A stretch of DNA of 48,187 bases, from the NCBI GenBank assembly GCA_035279785.1, contig DATEHC010000112.1, forward strand, positions 1 through 48,187, written 5' to 3'. This DNA is from 40CM-4-65-16 sp035279785 (GTDB taxonomy: Bacteria; Chloroflexota; Dormibacteria; Dormibacterales; Dormibacteraceae). A program made the position numbers and the translations under genes. Shown piece by piece: positions 7,249 to 16,121 of the stretch. Position 1 is the first letter of the stretch, and the number at the start of each line of letters is the position of its first letter. The notes beneath the pieces were generated by a model. That model worked only from the letters and a program-made list of their open reading frames with translations. It was not told the DNA's origin and did not search any database.

Positions 7249-8465
7249 CAGTGGACCTGTTTGAGCAGTCCGTACATCGGCAGGATGACGGAGACGGCGA
7301 CGAACCCGACCGCGCCGCCGACAGCGATCACGAGCGACGGCTCCATGAGCGCGATCATGTTGCGGACCTTGTAATCCATTTCCTCACTCAAGAAGTCGGC
7401 GATCTGCTCGAGGCTCGAATCGAGTGTCCCCGTCTCCTCGCCGACCCGGATCATGCGGATCATCATCGGCGCGAACAATCCCGTCGCATCGAGGGGCACG
7501 GAGAAACCGTCTCCGGTCATCATTCGCTCCTTCACCGCTTGGAGACCTCGGCGATATCGGATGTTGCCCGCCGACGCGATGGCCACCTCGAACGTCTCGC
7601 TGATCGGAATCCCGGCCTTGAGCATCGTCGCCAGCGTTCGTGTGAAGCGCTCGATGATGCTGTACACGACGATGATGCCTAGCACCGGGAGCCGGATGAT
7701 CACGTAGTCCCACATCACGCGCCCCGGCGGGCTGTTCAGCAGGACGAGGATGCCCGTTGCCGCGACGAAGAGACCAACGACGATCTGAATCCGCCACTCC
7801 TGCGCGAACTGTCCAACGCCGAGCAGGAGCTTGGTCGGCCAGGGGAGGTCGGCCCTGAACTCGCGGAACATCTGCACGAAGTTCGGAAGCACGAACACGA
7901 TAAGGACGGTGCACACGCCGACCGCGAGCAGCAGGATGATCGCCGGGTAGATCATCGCGCTGCGCAGCTTCTTGATGGCCGTGTCCTGGCGTTGCAGGTA
8001 GGCGGCGACCTGTAGGAGCACACGGTCGAGCGTGCCGCTGTACTCGGCCGCTCGGACCATGTCCACGTAGAGCGCATTGAAGACGCTCGGGTGGCGGGCG
8101 ATCGAAGTCGAGAACGCTTCGCCGGTCTCGAGGTCGTGATGGATGTCTTCCAGAGCCGCGCGGAAGGCGCCGGAGTTGGAGGCTCCCTGCAGAAGCTTGA
8201 TCGCGTCGGTGATGGGTACGCCCACGCGGATGAACGTGGCGAGCTGACGGGAGAACAGGATGAGGTCGGCGGTCTTGACCCTGAAGAAGGTGGGGAACTG
8301 GCGGTAGATCCAGCGCCAGCCACTGCTGGCCGGACGCACCGACACGACCCGGTAGCCGCGCTCGACGAGGGCACGGTGCACCGCGCCGGCCGAGTCGCCG
8401 GACGTGTTGCGCTCTTCGAGCTTTCCTTTGGGGGAGTAGGCGCGATACGTGAAGCGGCTGATCAT
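7248..8465 (-). CDS. pilC: type IV pilus platform protein PilC
   Basis: 405 residues, the usual length. Two T2SSF domains are present, about 65-190 and 270-395, each ending in long hydrophobic helices (AIILLLAVGVCTVLIVFVL; SLVIAVGGAVGFVAVSVIL). Typical motifs include F-S-R-Q-L-A-T-F-I-R-V-G-V-P-I in the first domain, and F-T-R-T-L-A-T-M-L-K-A-G-I-P-I and G-E-E-T-G-T-L-D in the second. PilC is the inner-membrane rotor/platform that couples PilB and PilT to pilin insertion and removal. It follows pilB after 13 bases and overlaps the PilV-like gene by one base. Confidence 0.94.
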   Translation of the reverse strand: MISRFTYRAYSPKGKLEERNTSGDSAGAVHRALVERGYRVVSVRPASSGWRWIYRQFPTFFRVKTADLILFSRQLATFIRVGVPITDAIKLLQGASNSGAFRAALEDIHHDLETGEAFSTSIARHPSVFNALYVDMVRAAEYSGTLDRVLLQVAAYLQRQDTAIKKLRSAMIYPAIILLLAVGVCTVLIVFVLPNFVQMFREFRADLPWPTKLLLGVGQFAQEWRIQIVVGLFVAATGILVLLNSPPGRVMWDYVIIRLPVLGIIVVYSIIERFTRTLATMLKAGIPISETFEVAIASAGNIRYRRGLQAVKERMMTGDGFSVPLDATGLFAPMMIRMIRVGEETGTLDSSLEQIADFLSEEMDYKVRNMIALMEPSLVIAVGGAVGFVAVSVILPMYGLLKQVH

Positions 8466-8478
8466 CTTCCTTGGGCGC

Positions 8479-10401
8479 TCAGATGATGTAGACGCTGCGC
8501 ATCACTTCGGCGACGGTCGTGACGCCGGCGGTGATCTTGGACCAGGCGTCCGCCCGGAGCGGCACCATGCCCCCCGCTATGGCGGCGCTGATGATCTCGG
8601 CGTGGCTCGCCTTGGCGATCGTCAGGCGCTTGACCTCGTCACCCATCGTCAGCACCTCGAACACGCCGATCCGGTCGAAATAACCGGTGCCGTTGCAGCG
8701 GCTACAGCCCTGCCCGCGGTACAGCTCGCTGGGGACAGGGGCGCCCACAGACTCGGCGAACTCGGCATCCTGCGGTGTCGGCACGTACGCGACCCGGCAG
8801 CCGTCACACGTCTTGCGGACGAGTCGCTGGGCAACGATCGCGATCACCGACGAGGCGATCAGGAATCCCTCGATGCCCATGTCCGTGAAGCGGAGCAGCG
8901 CCCCGACGGCGTCGGTCGCGTGCAGCGACGAGAGCACGAGGTGTCCGGTAAGCGCCGACTGGACCGCGATCTCCGCCGTCTCACGGTCACGGATCTCGCC
9001 GACCAGGATGATGTCGGGGTCCTGGCGAAGAATGGCCCGGAGCCCGTTCGCGAAGCTGATGTCGGCGAGCTTGTTGATCTGGCTCTGGTTGATGTTGTCG
9101 AACATGTACTCGACCGGGTCTTCGATCGTCATGATGTTGCGGACCTGGCGGTCCAGCTCGTGGATCGATGCGTAAAGCGTCGTCGTCTTGCCGCTGCCGG
9201 TGGGGCCGGAGACGATCATCATTCCGTAAGGCGAGTGCAGCAGGCGGTGGTATTCGCGGTACGCGGTCTGTGCGAATCCGAGCTGCGGCAACGTGATCAG
9301 CGAGCGGCCCCGGTCGAGCAGTCGCATCACGAGCTTCTCGCCCCAGATCGTCTCCATCGTCGCGACGCGGACGTCGAGCTCCCGGGCGTCGACGTTCACG
9401 CTGATCTGGCCGTCCTGGGCGCGGCGGCGCTCGACGATGTTCATGCCGGCCATGATCTTCACGCGGGAGGAGAGTGCGGCGCCCGTCGTGCTCGGGAGGT
9501 GAGCCATGTCTTGCAGCACGCCGTCGATGCGGAACCTGATCCTCAAGTAGTCCTTCTGCGGCTCGATGTGGATGTCGGAAGCTCGGTCGCGCAGTCCCTG
9601 GGTGATCAGGAGGTTCACTATCTCGACCGCCGGCGAGTTGTTCGTGACCTTGGTCAGCTCCAGAGTCACGACTCGGTCGAAATCGGCCTGCTGCGGACGG
9701 GAGTCCTTCAGCGTCTGTGCAGCGACACTGAGCCGCGGGTGCATGTCGTGGATGCGGGTGAGGTGCTGGAGGATGTCGGATGGGGCGGCGATGTGGGGCA
9801 CCACCGGCATTCCGGTGATCAGGCGGATGTCGTTGACCAGCGAGATGTTGTTCGGGTCGCTCATCGCCACGGCGATCTGCCCGTCGATCCGGTTGAGCGG
9901 AAGGACCACGTTGCGGCGCGCGAACTCTTCGGGGAGCAGGCGGGCGACTTCGGGATCGACCTCCGCGTGCTTGAGATCGGCGACGGGGGTCTCCAGGTGC
10001 GCGCTGAGCACGAGCGTCATGTGGTCTTCGTGTATCGCCCCCTGGCTGACCAGCAGCGTGCCCAGGGGGGCGCGCGTGATTCGCTGCGCGGACAGAGCTC
10101 GCGCAAGCTGCTCTTCGGTGATCAGTCCCTCGCTCAGCAACACCTGTCCGATCCTGTCCTGGATCACAGGCGTCGAGCGGGGTCGGGCGCTCGCCTCGAC
10201 GGCCACGTCGCCATGTTGACTGTCCCCGTGGCCGTTCGAAATAGGGATTTGCCCAACCATATGGGCACTTTGTCCCGATTTCAGGGCGTCAGGACCCTCG
10301 CGTGCCTTGGGCGCGGATGGCTCCGACGCGGTTGTGGTGGGCGGGTCCTCGGAGCTAGCCTCGGTGGCTAGGCCTCCGTCAACCCCATTCGCGCCGCCCA
10401 C
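8479..10401 (-). CDS. pilB: type IV pilus extension ATPase PilB
   Basis: 640 residues. Residues 1-80 are a low-complexity extension; about 84-220 is the MshEN/T2SSE_N domain; about 245-640 is the ATPase. Walker A SGPTGSGKTTT is at 398-408, Asp box DPDIILVGEIRD at 461-472, His box HLVLSSLHATD at 487-497, and a tetracysteine zinc site at C532/C535/C566/C569. It drives pilus polymerisation at PilC. The GTG at 10401 is chosen because GGAGG lies 7 bases before it; ATG at 10260 (residue 48) is an alternative with no clear ribosome binding site. With the longer start the gene overlaps the upstream regulator by 34 bases, so the two are probably translationally coupled. Confidence 0.94.
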   Translation of the reverse strand: MGGANGVDGGLATEASSEDPPTTTASEPSAPKAREGPDALKSGQSAHMVGQIPISNGHGDSQHGDVAVEASARPRSTPVIQDRIGQVLLSEGLITEEQLARALSAQRITRAPLGTLLVSQGAIHEDHMTLVLSAHLETPVADLKHAEVDPEVARLLPEEFARRNVVLPLNRIDGQIAVAMSDPNNISLVNDIRLITGMPVVPHIAAPSDILQHLTRIHDMHPRLSVAAQTLKDSRPQQADFDRVVTLELTKVTNNSPAVEIVNLLITQGLRDRASDIHIEPQKDYLRIRFRIDGVLQDMAHLPSTTGAALSSRVKIMAGMNIVERRRAQDGQISVNVDARELDVRVATMETIWGEKLVMRLLDRGRSLITLPQLGFAQTAYREYHRLLHSPYGMMIVSGPTGSGKTTTLYASIHELDRQVRNIMTIEDPVEYMFDNINQSQINKLADISFANGLRAILRQDPDIILVGEIRDRETAEIAVQSALTGHLVLSSLHATDAVGALLRFTDMGIEGFLIASSVIAIVAQRLVRKTCDGCRVAYVPTPQDAEFAESVGAPVPSELYRGQGCSRCNGTGYFDRIGVFEVLTMGDEVKRLTIAKASHAEIISAAIAGGMVPLRADAWSKITAGVTTVAEVMRSVYII

Positions 10402-11054
10402 AGCATGGCCTCCGTACGGCCGTGCAGCTCGAGCTTGCGATAGATCTTCGCAAGATGGTTGCGCACGGTCTTGTGACTGATTCCGCGGCTCGCGGCGATC
10501 GAAGGGATCGATTGTGCCTGCCCGATCATGGCCAGGATCGCGAGCTCTGTCGGTGACAACCGGCCTGTCGCGTCGCGCTGCTGGACCGCCGGTTGTGGCG
10601 TCCTTTCCAACAGCCTGACAAGAAGCCCAGCCCCGATAGCCCGGTGACCGGCCACGACCGCGCGCACGCCTACCAGGAACTCGTCGACGTCTGAGCTCTT
10701 CGTGAAGGCTCCGGCGACGTTTGCGGAGAGTGCCGCCGCGAGTTGGGATTCGTCTCCTTCGTCGCCCAGGAGCACGACAGGGACATCGCGGTGCTCCTTG
10801 CTGAGGGCTTCGACCAGCCCCAGCCCGGAGATAGGCTCGGCCTGGAGCTCGCAGAAGACAAGGTCGAAATCCCCGCTCAAAGCGAGGTCGAGGCCGATGT
10901 CCGAGCGCGAAGCCGTCACGACCTTCGCCTCCAGGGGCGGCGCTTGCAGCAGGTTGGCGAGCGCCGCGAGGAAAAGAGGCTGGCGGTCGATGACGAGCGC
11001 CTCGACCACGGCCGTGGCAGGGAACGCCGGCTTGGGCGCGGGGACCACGATCAC
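10368..11054 (-). CDS. LuxR/NarL-family regulator with a degenerate receiver domain
   Basis: 228 residues from the GTG at 11054; the start is uncertain (ATG at 11123 is an alternative, and the frame is open further upstream). A CATACA -10-like hexamer lies just before the GTG, so the mRNA may be leaderless. The N-terminal half has the receiver fold, but the acidic pair reads V-I-D-R, the phospho-acceptor position is Glu (F-C-E-L, E69) and the Ser/Thr switch position is Gly (V-V-L-L-G); the late Lys is kept (F-T-K-S). The C-terminal LuxR helix-turn-helix (about 165-225) is intact, with KTVRNHLAKIYRKL as recognition region. It overlaps pilB, so a role in pilus control is likely; it should work without phosphorylation. 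Confidence 0.85.
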   Translation of the reverse strand: MIVVPAPKPAFPATAVVEALVIDRQPLFLAALANLLQAPPLEAKVVTASRSDIGLDLALSGDFDLVFCELQAEPISGLGLVEALSKEHRDVPVVLLGDEGDESQLAAALSANVAGAFTKSSDVDEFLVGVRAVVAGHRAIGAGLLVRLLERTPQPAVQQRDATGRLSPTELAILAMIGQAQSIPSIAASRGISHKTVRNHLAKIYRKLELHGRTEAMLWAARMGLTEA

Positions 11055-11410
11055 GCTCGGAACTGTATGGCCAGCCCGCTCCGACCGTAATGGGATCGTA
11101 GTACTACCGGCGAGACACGCCATCACGCGGGTCGGGACTGATCGAGCGGCGGCGGCGGCGGCGAAACCCTGTCCCGGTTGGCTCGGGACAAGCTTCGGAA
11201 ACCCAACGGGTACGTGGCCCCTGTGAATCCAATCGCTTCGTGGCCGCGGTTGGAAGCCCCTGAGTTCGCAGTGCCGAGCCCGCCCGAAACGGGCTCGCGG
11301 CCCGACCGTCTCGAACGGGAAAGAAGGTGCCGCGCCCGCCAAGTTGGTGGCAGTCGGGACAACTGTCATATTTGACAAACCTCTTACGTGTGGCAAAGTC
11401 CGACCCAGTG
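11055..11410. other. divergent intergenic region
   Basis: About 356 bases between the pilus regulator (minus strand) and the small membrane protein (plus strand). It holds a (CGG)n run at about 11149-11160 and the plus-strand promoter at 11372-11399. The frame of the minus-strand regulator stays open through most of it, but the codons there (P/R/A-rich) do not look like a conserved domain. No other gene is seen. Confidence 0.5.
11372..11399 (+). promoter_or_regulatory. sigma-70-type promoter of the 11411 gene
   Basis: Perfect -35 TTGACA at 11372-11377, 16-base spacer, weak -10 CAAAGT at 11394-11399. The predicted start of transcription is about 11405, only a few bases before the ATG at 11411, so the mRNA would be nearly leaderless. 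Confidence 0.5.
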
Positions 11411-11794
11411 ATGGTCGGGGGATCCGGGTCGCGCCGCGGCGGCGTGACCGAGACGAAGCGGCAACGCCTGTTCTATGCGGTGTTCCTGCCTGTCGGGCTG
11501 GTCGTCAACCTTGGGCTGGGAGTCTTCATCCTGATCGGTCTCAATCCAGCGAGCTGGTCGGACTGGCTCCTGATCGCGACTGGCGCCCTCTGCTGCGTGA
11601 TCGCCGGCTGGCTTGGATCGGCCGCCTGGTCGAAGTTCTACTGGTACCGCAGCATGTCGCGCCAGGTGGCGACGTGGCGGCGCATCGCCGACGCGTTCTT
11701 CGCCTGGGTCGAGGAGGCGCCGGTGCCTGCGGAGGCGCTGAACAACCTCAAGTCGTCACTCGAGGAGGCCGTCCCGACCGCACAGTCGCGCTAG
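11411..11794 (+). CDS. small two-helix membrane protein, unknown
   Basis: 127 residues from the ATG at 11411 (GTG at 11444 is an alternative). A basic N-terminus (GSRRGGVTETKRQR) leads into two hydrophobic helices, about residues 18-42 and 47-70, forming a hairpin. A W/R-rich amphipathic stretch and an acidic C-terminal helix (WVEEAPVPAEALNNLKSSLEEAV) follow, probably in the cytoplasm. No family is recognised. It sits between two LuxR-type regulators and just upstream of a soluble kinase system; a role in membrane sensing for these is possible but unproven. Confidence 0.65.
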   Translation: MVGGSGSRRGGVTETKRQRLFYAVFLPVGLVVNLGLGVFILIGLNPASWSDWLLIATGALCCVIAGWLGSAAWSKFYWYRSMSRQVATWRRIADAFFAWVEEAPVPAEALNNLKSSLEEAVPTAQSR

Positions 11795-11934
11795 ACAGGC
11801 GAATCAATCTGCGCCGTCGAGCGTTGGACAGTGTTGATGTGTTCATTGGTCATCGCGTTTAGCCCGCCTGCGCCAAGCTTGAATTGGTGTATTTTTCGGG
11901 CGGGCGTCCCCACGTCGATCGACCCGCTCACAAC

Positions 11935-12606
11935 ATGGAGGCGACTCTCCTGATTCGGCTCGGAATCGTTGATGACCACCCGGTCTTCCGACTCGGCCTG
12001 ATACGCCTCTTCGAACGCGAGGCGGACCTGACCGTGCTGTGGGAGCTGCCTGACACCACCGAACTTTTCACGATGCTGGAGAAGCATCCGGTCGACGTCG
12101 TGCTGATGGACTTGAGCCTCGGACCGGAGCACAACGCAGTCGAGGCGATGGCCGCCATCCGGCAGAAGTACGAGCTGGTCAAGATCATCGTGATCTCCGC
12201 CTCCCTCGACAGGGAAGCCGCCAACGCGGCCAGGCTGGCCGGCGCCAGCGGGTACCTGCCGAAAGACCTGTCCATCGCCGACATGCTGGCTACGATTCGT
12301 GGCCTGGCGTCGCCGAAGTTCGGTCGCGCGACATTCCGCGACCTTCTCGAGGCGACCTCGCGCCGTAGCTCGGCGGCGGCCTGGCAGAGAATGCTGAGCC
12401 GTCGGGAGCTCCAGGTCCTCACGGAGCTTCGTCGCGGCCGCTCCAACAAGGAGATCGCCGCGCAGCTTGGCGTCTCGATCACCACTGTGAACAAGCACGT
12501 TCAGCAGGTGTTGAAGAAGCTGCAGGTGCGGACGCGCTCGCAGGCCGTCGCCATGGTCACGGCCGAACCCTGGTCGAGCCTTGCCCAGAGGAAGAGCAGC
12601 GCCTAG
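11935..12606 (+). CDS. NarL/FixJ-type response regulator
   Basis: 223 residues from the ATG at 11935; a GTG at 11884 would add 17 residues that do not match the receiver. The receiver (about 7-125) has the acidic pair in GIVDDHPVF, the phospho-acceptor Asp in VVLMDLSLGPEHN, Ser in IIVISAS and Lys in GYLPKDLS, so it should be phosphorylated normally. The LuxR helix-turn-helix (about 155-212) has LSRRELQVLTELRRGRSNKE and TVNKHVQQVLKKL. No kinase is adjacent on its own transcript; the soluble kinase at 12797 is the nearest candidate. Targets are unknown. Confidence 0.88.
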   Translation: MEATLLIRLGIVDDHPVFRLGLIRLFEREADLTVLWELPDTTELFTMLEKHPVDVVLMDLSLGPEHNAVEAMAAIRQKYELVKIIVISASLDREAANAARLAGASGYLPKDLSIADMLATIRGLASPKFGRATFRDLLEATSRRSSAAAWQRMLSRRELQVLTELRRGRSNKEIAAQLGVSITTVNKHVQQVLKKLQVRTRSQAVAMVTAEPWSSLAQRKSSA

Positions 12607-12628
12607 ACCGGGTAAAGAACCTCTAAGA

Positions 12629-12648
12629 AATGGTCATTTCAGACCATT
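12629..12648. promoter_or_regulatory. inverted repeat before the kinase gene
   Basis: AATGGTC and GACCATT (12629-12635 and 12642-12648) are perfect 7-base arms around a 6-base loop, about 150 bases before the kinase start. It may be an operator, or a weak terminator for the upstream regulator (no T-run follows). A GAACCTCTAAG motif just before it recurs at 16084. Confidence 0.35.
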
Positions 12649-12796
12649 GACCAGAGTGCCAGTGGGTCGTTAGCCTCATGCACCAGTTGATACCCGGGTA
12701 TTTGAGGGAATAAGCCCCGGGTCGAGGCGGACAGTCACGGACGATGTCCGCTCATCAGGGTGTGTCGTCTGCAGGAATCAGAGGGAGGTCCAGGGG

Positions 12797-13531
12797 TTGG
12801 CTTTGCCGCTCGTTGCCGCGGACACGACGTCCGTGGCAGGCAACGGGCAGGCGGGGGTCGAAGAGGAAGTTCGCCGCATGGTTGCGCGCGAGTTGCACGA
12901 TCGCGTCGCGCAGACGCTGACCGGCATGCTCGTCGACGTCGAGAACTTCAAATCCGAGCAGGTTGGCTGGCAGGACGTCGTCCACCAGCTTGACCAGATT
13001 CAAGGCTCGACTCGGGAAGTCCTCGCCAGCATCAGGGAGCTCCTGCACGACCTCCGCGGCGAGGACGCGATGGGCACGGCATTTGTCGACGCCGTCAAGA
13101 TGTCGGCGGCCCGATTCCATACGAGGACGGGAATCAACGTCAAGATCGACGTCCAGGAGCAGTGGCCCCAGGCCCTGAGCGGCCCTGCGGCCCTGCACCT
13201 GTTCCGGATCGTCGAGGAGGCGCTCGCGAACATTCGCATGCACAGCGGGGCCAAGAACGCCGGCATCGTCCTGGGCCCCAACTCCGAAAACGAACTCGGC
13301 CTGATCGTTTCCGACGACGGCCGGGGTGTCGACACCGACCCGGACCGGCCGGTCGGGCTCGGCACGATCGGTATGCGCGAGCGAGCAATGTTCCTCGGCG
13401 GACGGTTGAAGATCGAGAGCGAACCCGGGACTGGAACCACCGTTCGAGCGGTTTTCCCAAGGGAGCTGCTTGCTGCCGAGCCTTCGTCTATGTCACAAAC
13501 AATCTCACTACCGGAGGGAAACCACAGATGA
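12797..13531 (+). CDS. soluble NarL-type sensor histidine kinase
   Basis: 244 residues with a TTG start preceded by GGAGG at 8 bases. There is no transmembrane or sensor domain. HisKA_3 dimerisation helix with R-E-L-H-D-R-V-A-Q (phospho-acceptor H34) at about 25-90; HATPase domain at about 120-230 with FRIVEEALANIRMHSGA (N box), DDGRG (G1) and GLGTIGMRERA (G2). Kinases of this class phosphorylate NarL-type regulators; the partner is almost surely the next gene, which overlaps it by 4 bases. The input must come from a cytoplasmic signal or from partner proteins. The N-terminal 20 residues are short and not conserved-looking. Confidence 0.92.
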   Translation: MALPLVAADTTSVAGNGQAGVEEEVRRMVARELHDRVAQTLTGMLVDVENFKSEQVGWQDVVHQLDQIQGSTREVLASIRELLHDLRGEDAMGTAFVDAVKMSAARFHTRTGINVKIDVQEQWPQALSGPAALHLFRIVEEALANIRMHSGAKNAGIVLGPNSENELGLIVSDDGRGVDTDPDRPVGLGTIGMRERAMFLGGRLKIESEPGTGTTVRAVFPRELLAAEPSSMSQTISLPEGNHR

Positions 13532-14184
13532 GCGTTGCCACCAGAGTTGCCCGGGTCCTGGTCGTGGACGACCAGACCCTGTTTCGGACGGGGCTCACAA
13601 GCCTGCTGAGCGAGGACTCGCGCGTCGACGTGGTCGGCCAGGCGGTCGACGGGGCCGATGCGGTCAAGCAGGCGACCCGGCTCAAGCCAGACGTGATCCT
13701 CATGGACATCAAGATGCCGAACCTTGACGGTATCGAGGCGACCCGCCAGATCGTCGAGGCAGTGCCTGGGATCAAGGTCCTGATCCTGACGACCTTCGAG
13801 ACCGACAGCCAGGTCATCCAGGCCCTCAAGGCTGGGGCAAGCGGCTACGTGCTGAAGGACTCGTCGGCGGCGGCCATCGTCAGCAGCATCGTCGCCGTCA
13901 TGTCGGGCGAGCGGGTCATGGCGAGCGCCGTGGCCAACCGGGTGCTGGAGATGCTCACCGGCACCGCGACCCCCAAGGAGTTCTACGACGGGCTGACGAA
14001 CCGCGAGATCGAGATCCTCAAGCTCCTTGCCAACGGGATGGCCAACAAGCAGATCGCGTTCCGGTTGAAGATCAGCGAGAAGACGGTGCGCAACCACGTG
14101 AGCAACATGTACGAGAAGCTTGGGATCTACGACCGCTCCCAGGCCGTGCTGTACGCGGTGAAGAAGGGGCTGGTCGAGGTCTAA
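13528..14184 (+). CDS. NarL/FixJ-type response regulator paired with the kinase
   Basis: 218 residues. The ATG at 13528 overlaps the kinase stop (ATGA) and has GGAGG 11 bases upstream. Receiver with VVDDQTLFRTGL, phospho-acceptor Asp in VILMDIKMPNLDG, Thr in VLILTTF and Lys in YVLKDSS, all canonical. LuxR helix-turn-helix at about 152-210 with LTNREIEILKLLANGMANKQ and KTVRNHVSNMYEKL. Together with the soluble kinase it forms a complete two-component system. Targets are not visible from the sequence. Confidence 0.93.
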   Translation: MSVATRVARVLVVDDQTLFRTGLTSLLSEDSRVDVVGQAVDGADAVKQATRLKPDVILMDIKMPNLDGIEATRQIVEAVPGIKVLILTTFETDSQVIQALKAGASGYVLKDSSAAAIVSSIVAVMSGERVMASAVANRVLEMLTGTATPKEFYDGLTNREIEILKLLANGMANKQIAFRLKISEKTVRNHVSNMYEKLGIYDRSQAVLYAVKKGLVEV

Positions 14185-14217
14185 CCTCGGCCGGCCAGGC
14201 GCCGCCGCTCCCCTAGC

Positions 14218-15039
14218 TCACCGCTCCAGCTCGGTCCGCACGTACTCCAGGAACTGGTTGCGACGCGCGTCGTTCTCGAAGTTTCGGAACGAGAACAGCT
14301 GCGCGTCAGCGACGAATTCGGTCTTGGCCGCGTCCAGGCGCCGGCTCACGACCGCCTCCTGCGCCACGTGCTTCTCCGCCCGGCGCCTCAGCACGCGCGC
14401 TTCTCGCTCGGCGGCGGACACCCGGCGCGACTTCGTGAAGCTCAGGACGAGCACGCCCAGCCACACCATCATCGTGGTGAACACTGTGAGCGCCACCGCC
14501 TCCAAAACGGCCGCGAGCGCATCGCCGGCGGTGACCCAAAGGAACCAGTAGCGCAGCGCACCGATCGCGCCGAGCCCCACCGCCAGCGCTGCGATCGTCA
14601 GCGAGCGCCGCCATCCGCTCTTGTAGTGCGTCACCGCCCACATGCCTGCCCCCAGCGCGCCCACGATCACCGCGGTGATTCCCCATGTCGGCAGTGGGTC
14701 CAGGCCGAAGGTCTGTGCCGCCAGGTTCGCGGGCAGCGTGTCGAGAACGACAAATAGAAAGGCCAGAAGAACGCCGAATCCAAAAGTGAGTCGCTGGTGC
14801 CGGTGCTCATCGTTGACCCGTGCCAGACGGCCCGCCTCGAGCTCTGCCTCCGCGGCTCGGTCGACCAGCGACATCCGCTCCTGCTCGAGCGAGCGCAGCT
14901 TCTGCGCGTCCGCCTTCAAATCCTGGAACTCGCGCGCGACCCGCGGCTTGGCGAGGAACTCCCGCATCGTCCCGATGTGTCCATCCGCCATCTGCAGGCC
15001 GATCTGCGGCGCCGGCGCGATTCTCTCTATCGATTCCAT
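14218..15039 (-). CDS. multi-helix membrane protein with coiled coils, unknown
   Basis: 273 residues. An N-terminal charged coiled coil (about 35-80, rich in E/R/L) precedes four hydrophobic helices (about 83-105, 116-138, 146-166, 175-203). A second charged helix with R/E heptads (SRRVSAAEREARVLRRRAEK) and an aromatic C-terminal part (FSFRNFENDARRNQFLEYVR) follow. No family is recognised. It follows the LysM lipoprotein gene by 15 bases and is probably in the same transcript, which suggests a cell-envelope function. It converges on the response regulator gene across a 33-base gap. Confidence 0.75.
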   Translation of the reverse strand: MESIERIAPAPQIGLQMADGHIGTMREFLAKPRVAREFQDLKADAQKLRSLEQERMSLVDRAAEAELEAGRLARVNDEHRHQRLTFGFGVLLAFLFVVLDTLPANLAAQTFGLDPLPTWGITAVIVGALGAGMWAVTHYKSGWRRSLTIAALAVGLGAIGALRYWFLWVTAGDALAAVLEAVALTVFTTMMVWLGVLVLSFTKSRRVSAAEREARVLRRRAEKHVAQEAVVSRRLDAAKTEFVADAQLFSFRNFENDARRNQFLEYVRTELER

Positions 15040-15054
15040 TGATCCTCCTCCGAT

Positions 15055-16008
15055 CTAGCGATTGACGACCTGGGCCAGCTGCAGCTGCGTCAGCGCTGGA
15101 TCCAGGGTGTTGACTGCGTCGGCGCCGGCACTCGTTCCTGCCGCGGTCCACGAGGCCGCCGTTCCGGGGTCGGCGACGTTGGCGACGACCAGCGTCATCC
15201 CGACCATGCTTCGTGGGACGAACGCCGGAGGCGCCACGGCGCCTCCGCCGAGAACGAGCAGCAAGCGCCGCCCGCCGAGCCCGGTGAGGGTGGTCACGCC
15301 CGCGACCACCCCGGCGGACATGCCCGTGGCCGTCGCCGAGGTTGCAGAAGAATTCACTGCGGCCGCCTTCTTCTCGAGCTGAGCGGCAACCTGGTCCTGC
15401 CACGGCGCCATCGCCGCGGCGGCCGACGCTCGCCAGGCCTGGATCCGCGCCGCGTTGGTTGCGTTGTCCGACGCGACGGCGCGCTGGTACTGCGCGCGCT
15501 GATAGTCGGTCGGGTTCTGCGGCTCCCGCGGCAGCCTCATCAGGCTAGGCGGGGGTGGGCCGGCAGGGGCCTTGGAGACGAGCAGGAGCGGGCTCGGCGC
15601 CGCCCGATCCGGCAGGGTGACGCGCTCCCCTGTGTGGATGACGCTCCAGTTGCGCCCGGAGACCGGGCCGAGCTGTGGGTTGGCACCTTCGACTTCTTGC
15701 AACGTGAGGCCGTTGGACGACGCGATCGAGCTCAAGCTGTCGCCCTGGCGAACGGCGTACGAGCGTGATCCCGGCGTCAGCAGCATCACGACCAGCGCCT
15801 CGCCGGGTTCTGCGCTGGAACGGATGACCCCCTCGAGCTGCTGCAGCTGCGCGCCGAGCTGATCCGAGGCAGGATCCACCAGGGCCACGAGTGCCAGGGG
15901 TGGGGGAGGTGAATACGAGATCGAGTTCGCGAGGCCGCCTTCTGTGCATGCGGCCACCGCCAAGAAAGCCATTACGGCAAACGTCCGTGCCCGCTTCACG
16001 AACTGCAT
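15055..16008 (-). CDS. LysM-domain lipoprotein
   Basis: 317 residues. A basic start (MQFVKRARTF), hydrophobic core and lipobox V-A-A-C (C21) mark a lipoprotein signal peptide. A LysM domain lies at about 83-131 (YAVRQGDSLSSIASSNGLTL ... ANPQLG ... IHTGERVTLP), so it binds peptidoglycan or a related polymer. A P-rich linker and an A/S-rich helical region (about 165-225) follow, then a hydrophobic stretch (about 230-260) and an A/T-rich end. The protein is thus held at the outer face of the membrane and touches the wall. Downstream is a membrane protein in the same direction. The exact function is unknown; no catalytic domain is seen. Confidence 0.82.
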   Translation of the reverse strand: MQFVKRARTFAVMAFLAVAACTEGGLANSISYSPPPPLALVALVDPASDQLGAQLQQLEGVIRSSAEPGEALVVMLLTPGSRSYAVRQGDSLSSIASSNGLTLQEVEGANPQLGPVSGRNWSVIHTGERVTLPDRAAPSPLLLVSKAPAGPPPPSLMRLPREPQNPTDYQRAQYQRAVASDNATNAARIQAWRASAAAAMAPWQDQVAAQLEKKAAAVNSSATSATATGMSAGVVAGVTTLTGLGGRRLLLVLGGGAVAPPAFVPRSMVGMTLVVANVADPGTAASWTAAGTSAGADAVNTLDPALTQLQLAQVVNR

Positions 16009-16121
16009 CCCTTTACCCGCCCTTTCCTATCGAGCGAGAACGCGTGGCTGTGGGGCGCTACGCGGAAAGTCGGGCTTCCTCAGGAACCTCTAAGCAATGG
16101 GTCGAGAGCCGGCGGCGAGCG

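Noticed and set aside
8449..10371. 640-codon plus-strand frame opposite pilB
   Set aside because: Mirror of the pilB frame on the other strand; R/D/H-rich with no recognisable motif, while pilB has all ATPase motifs.
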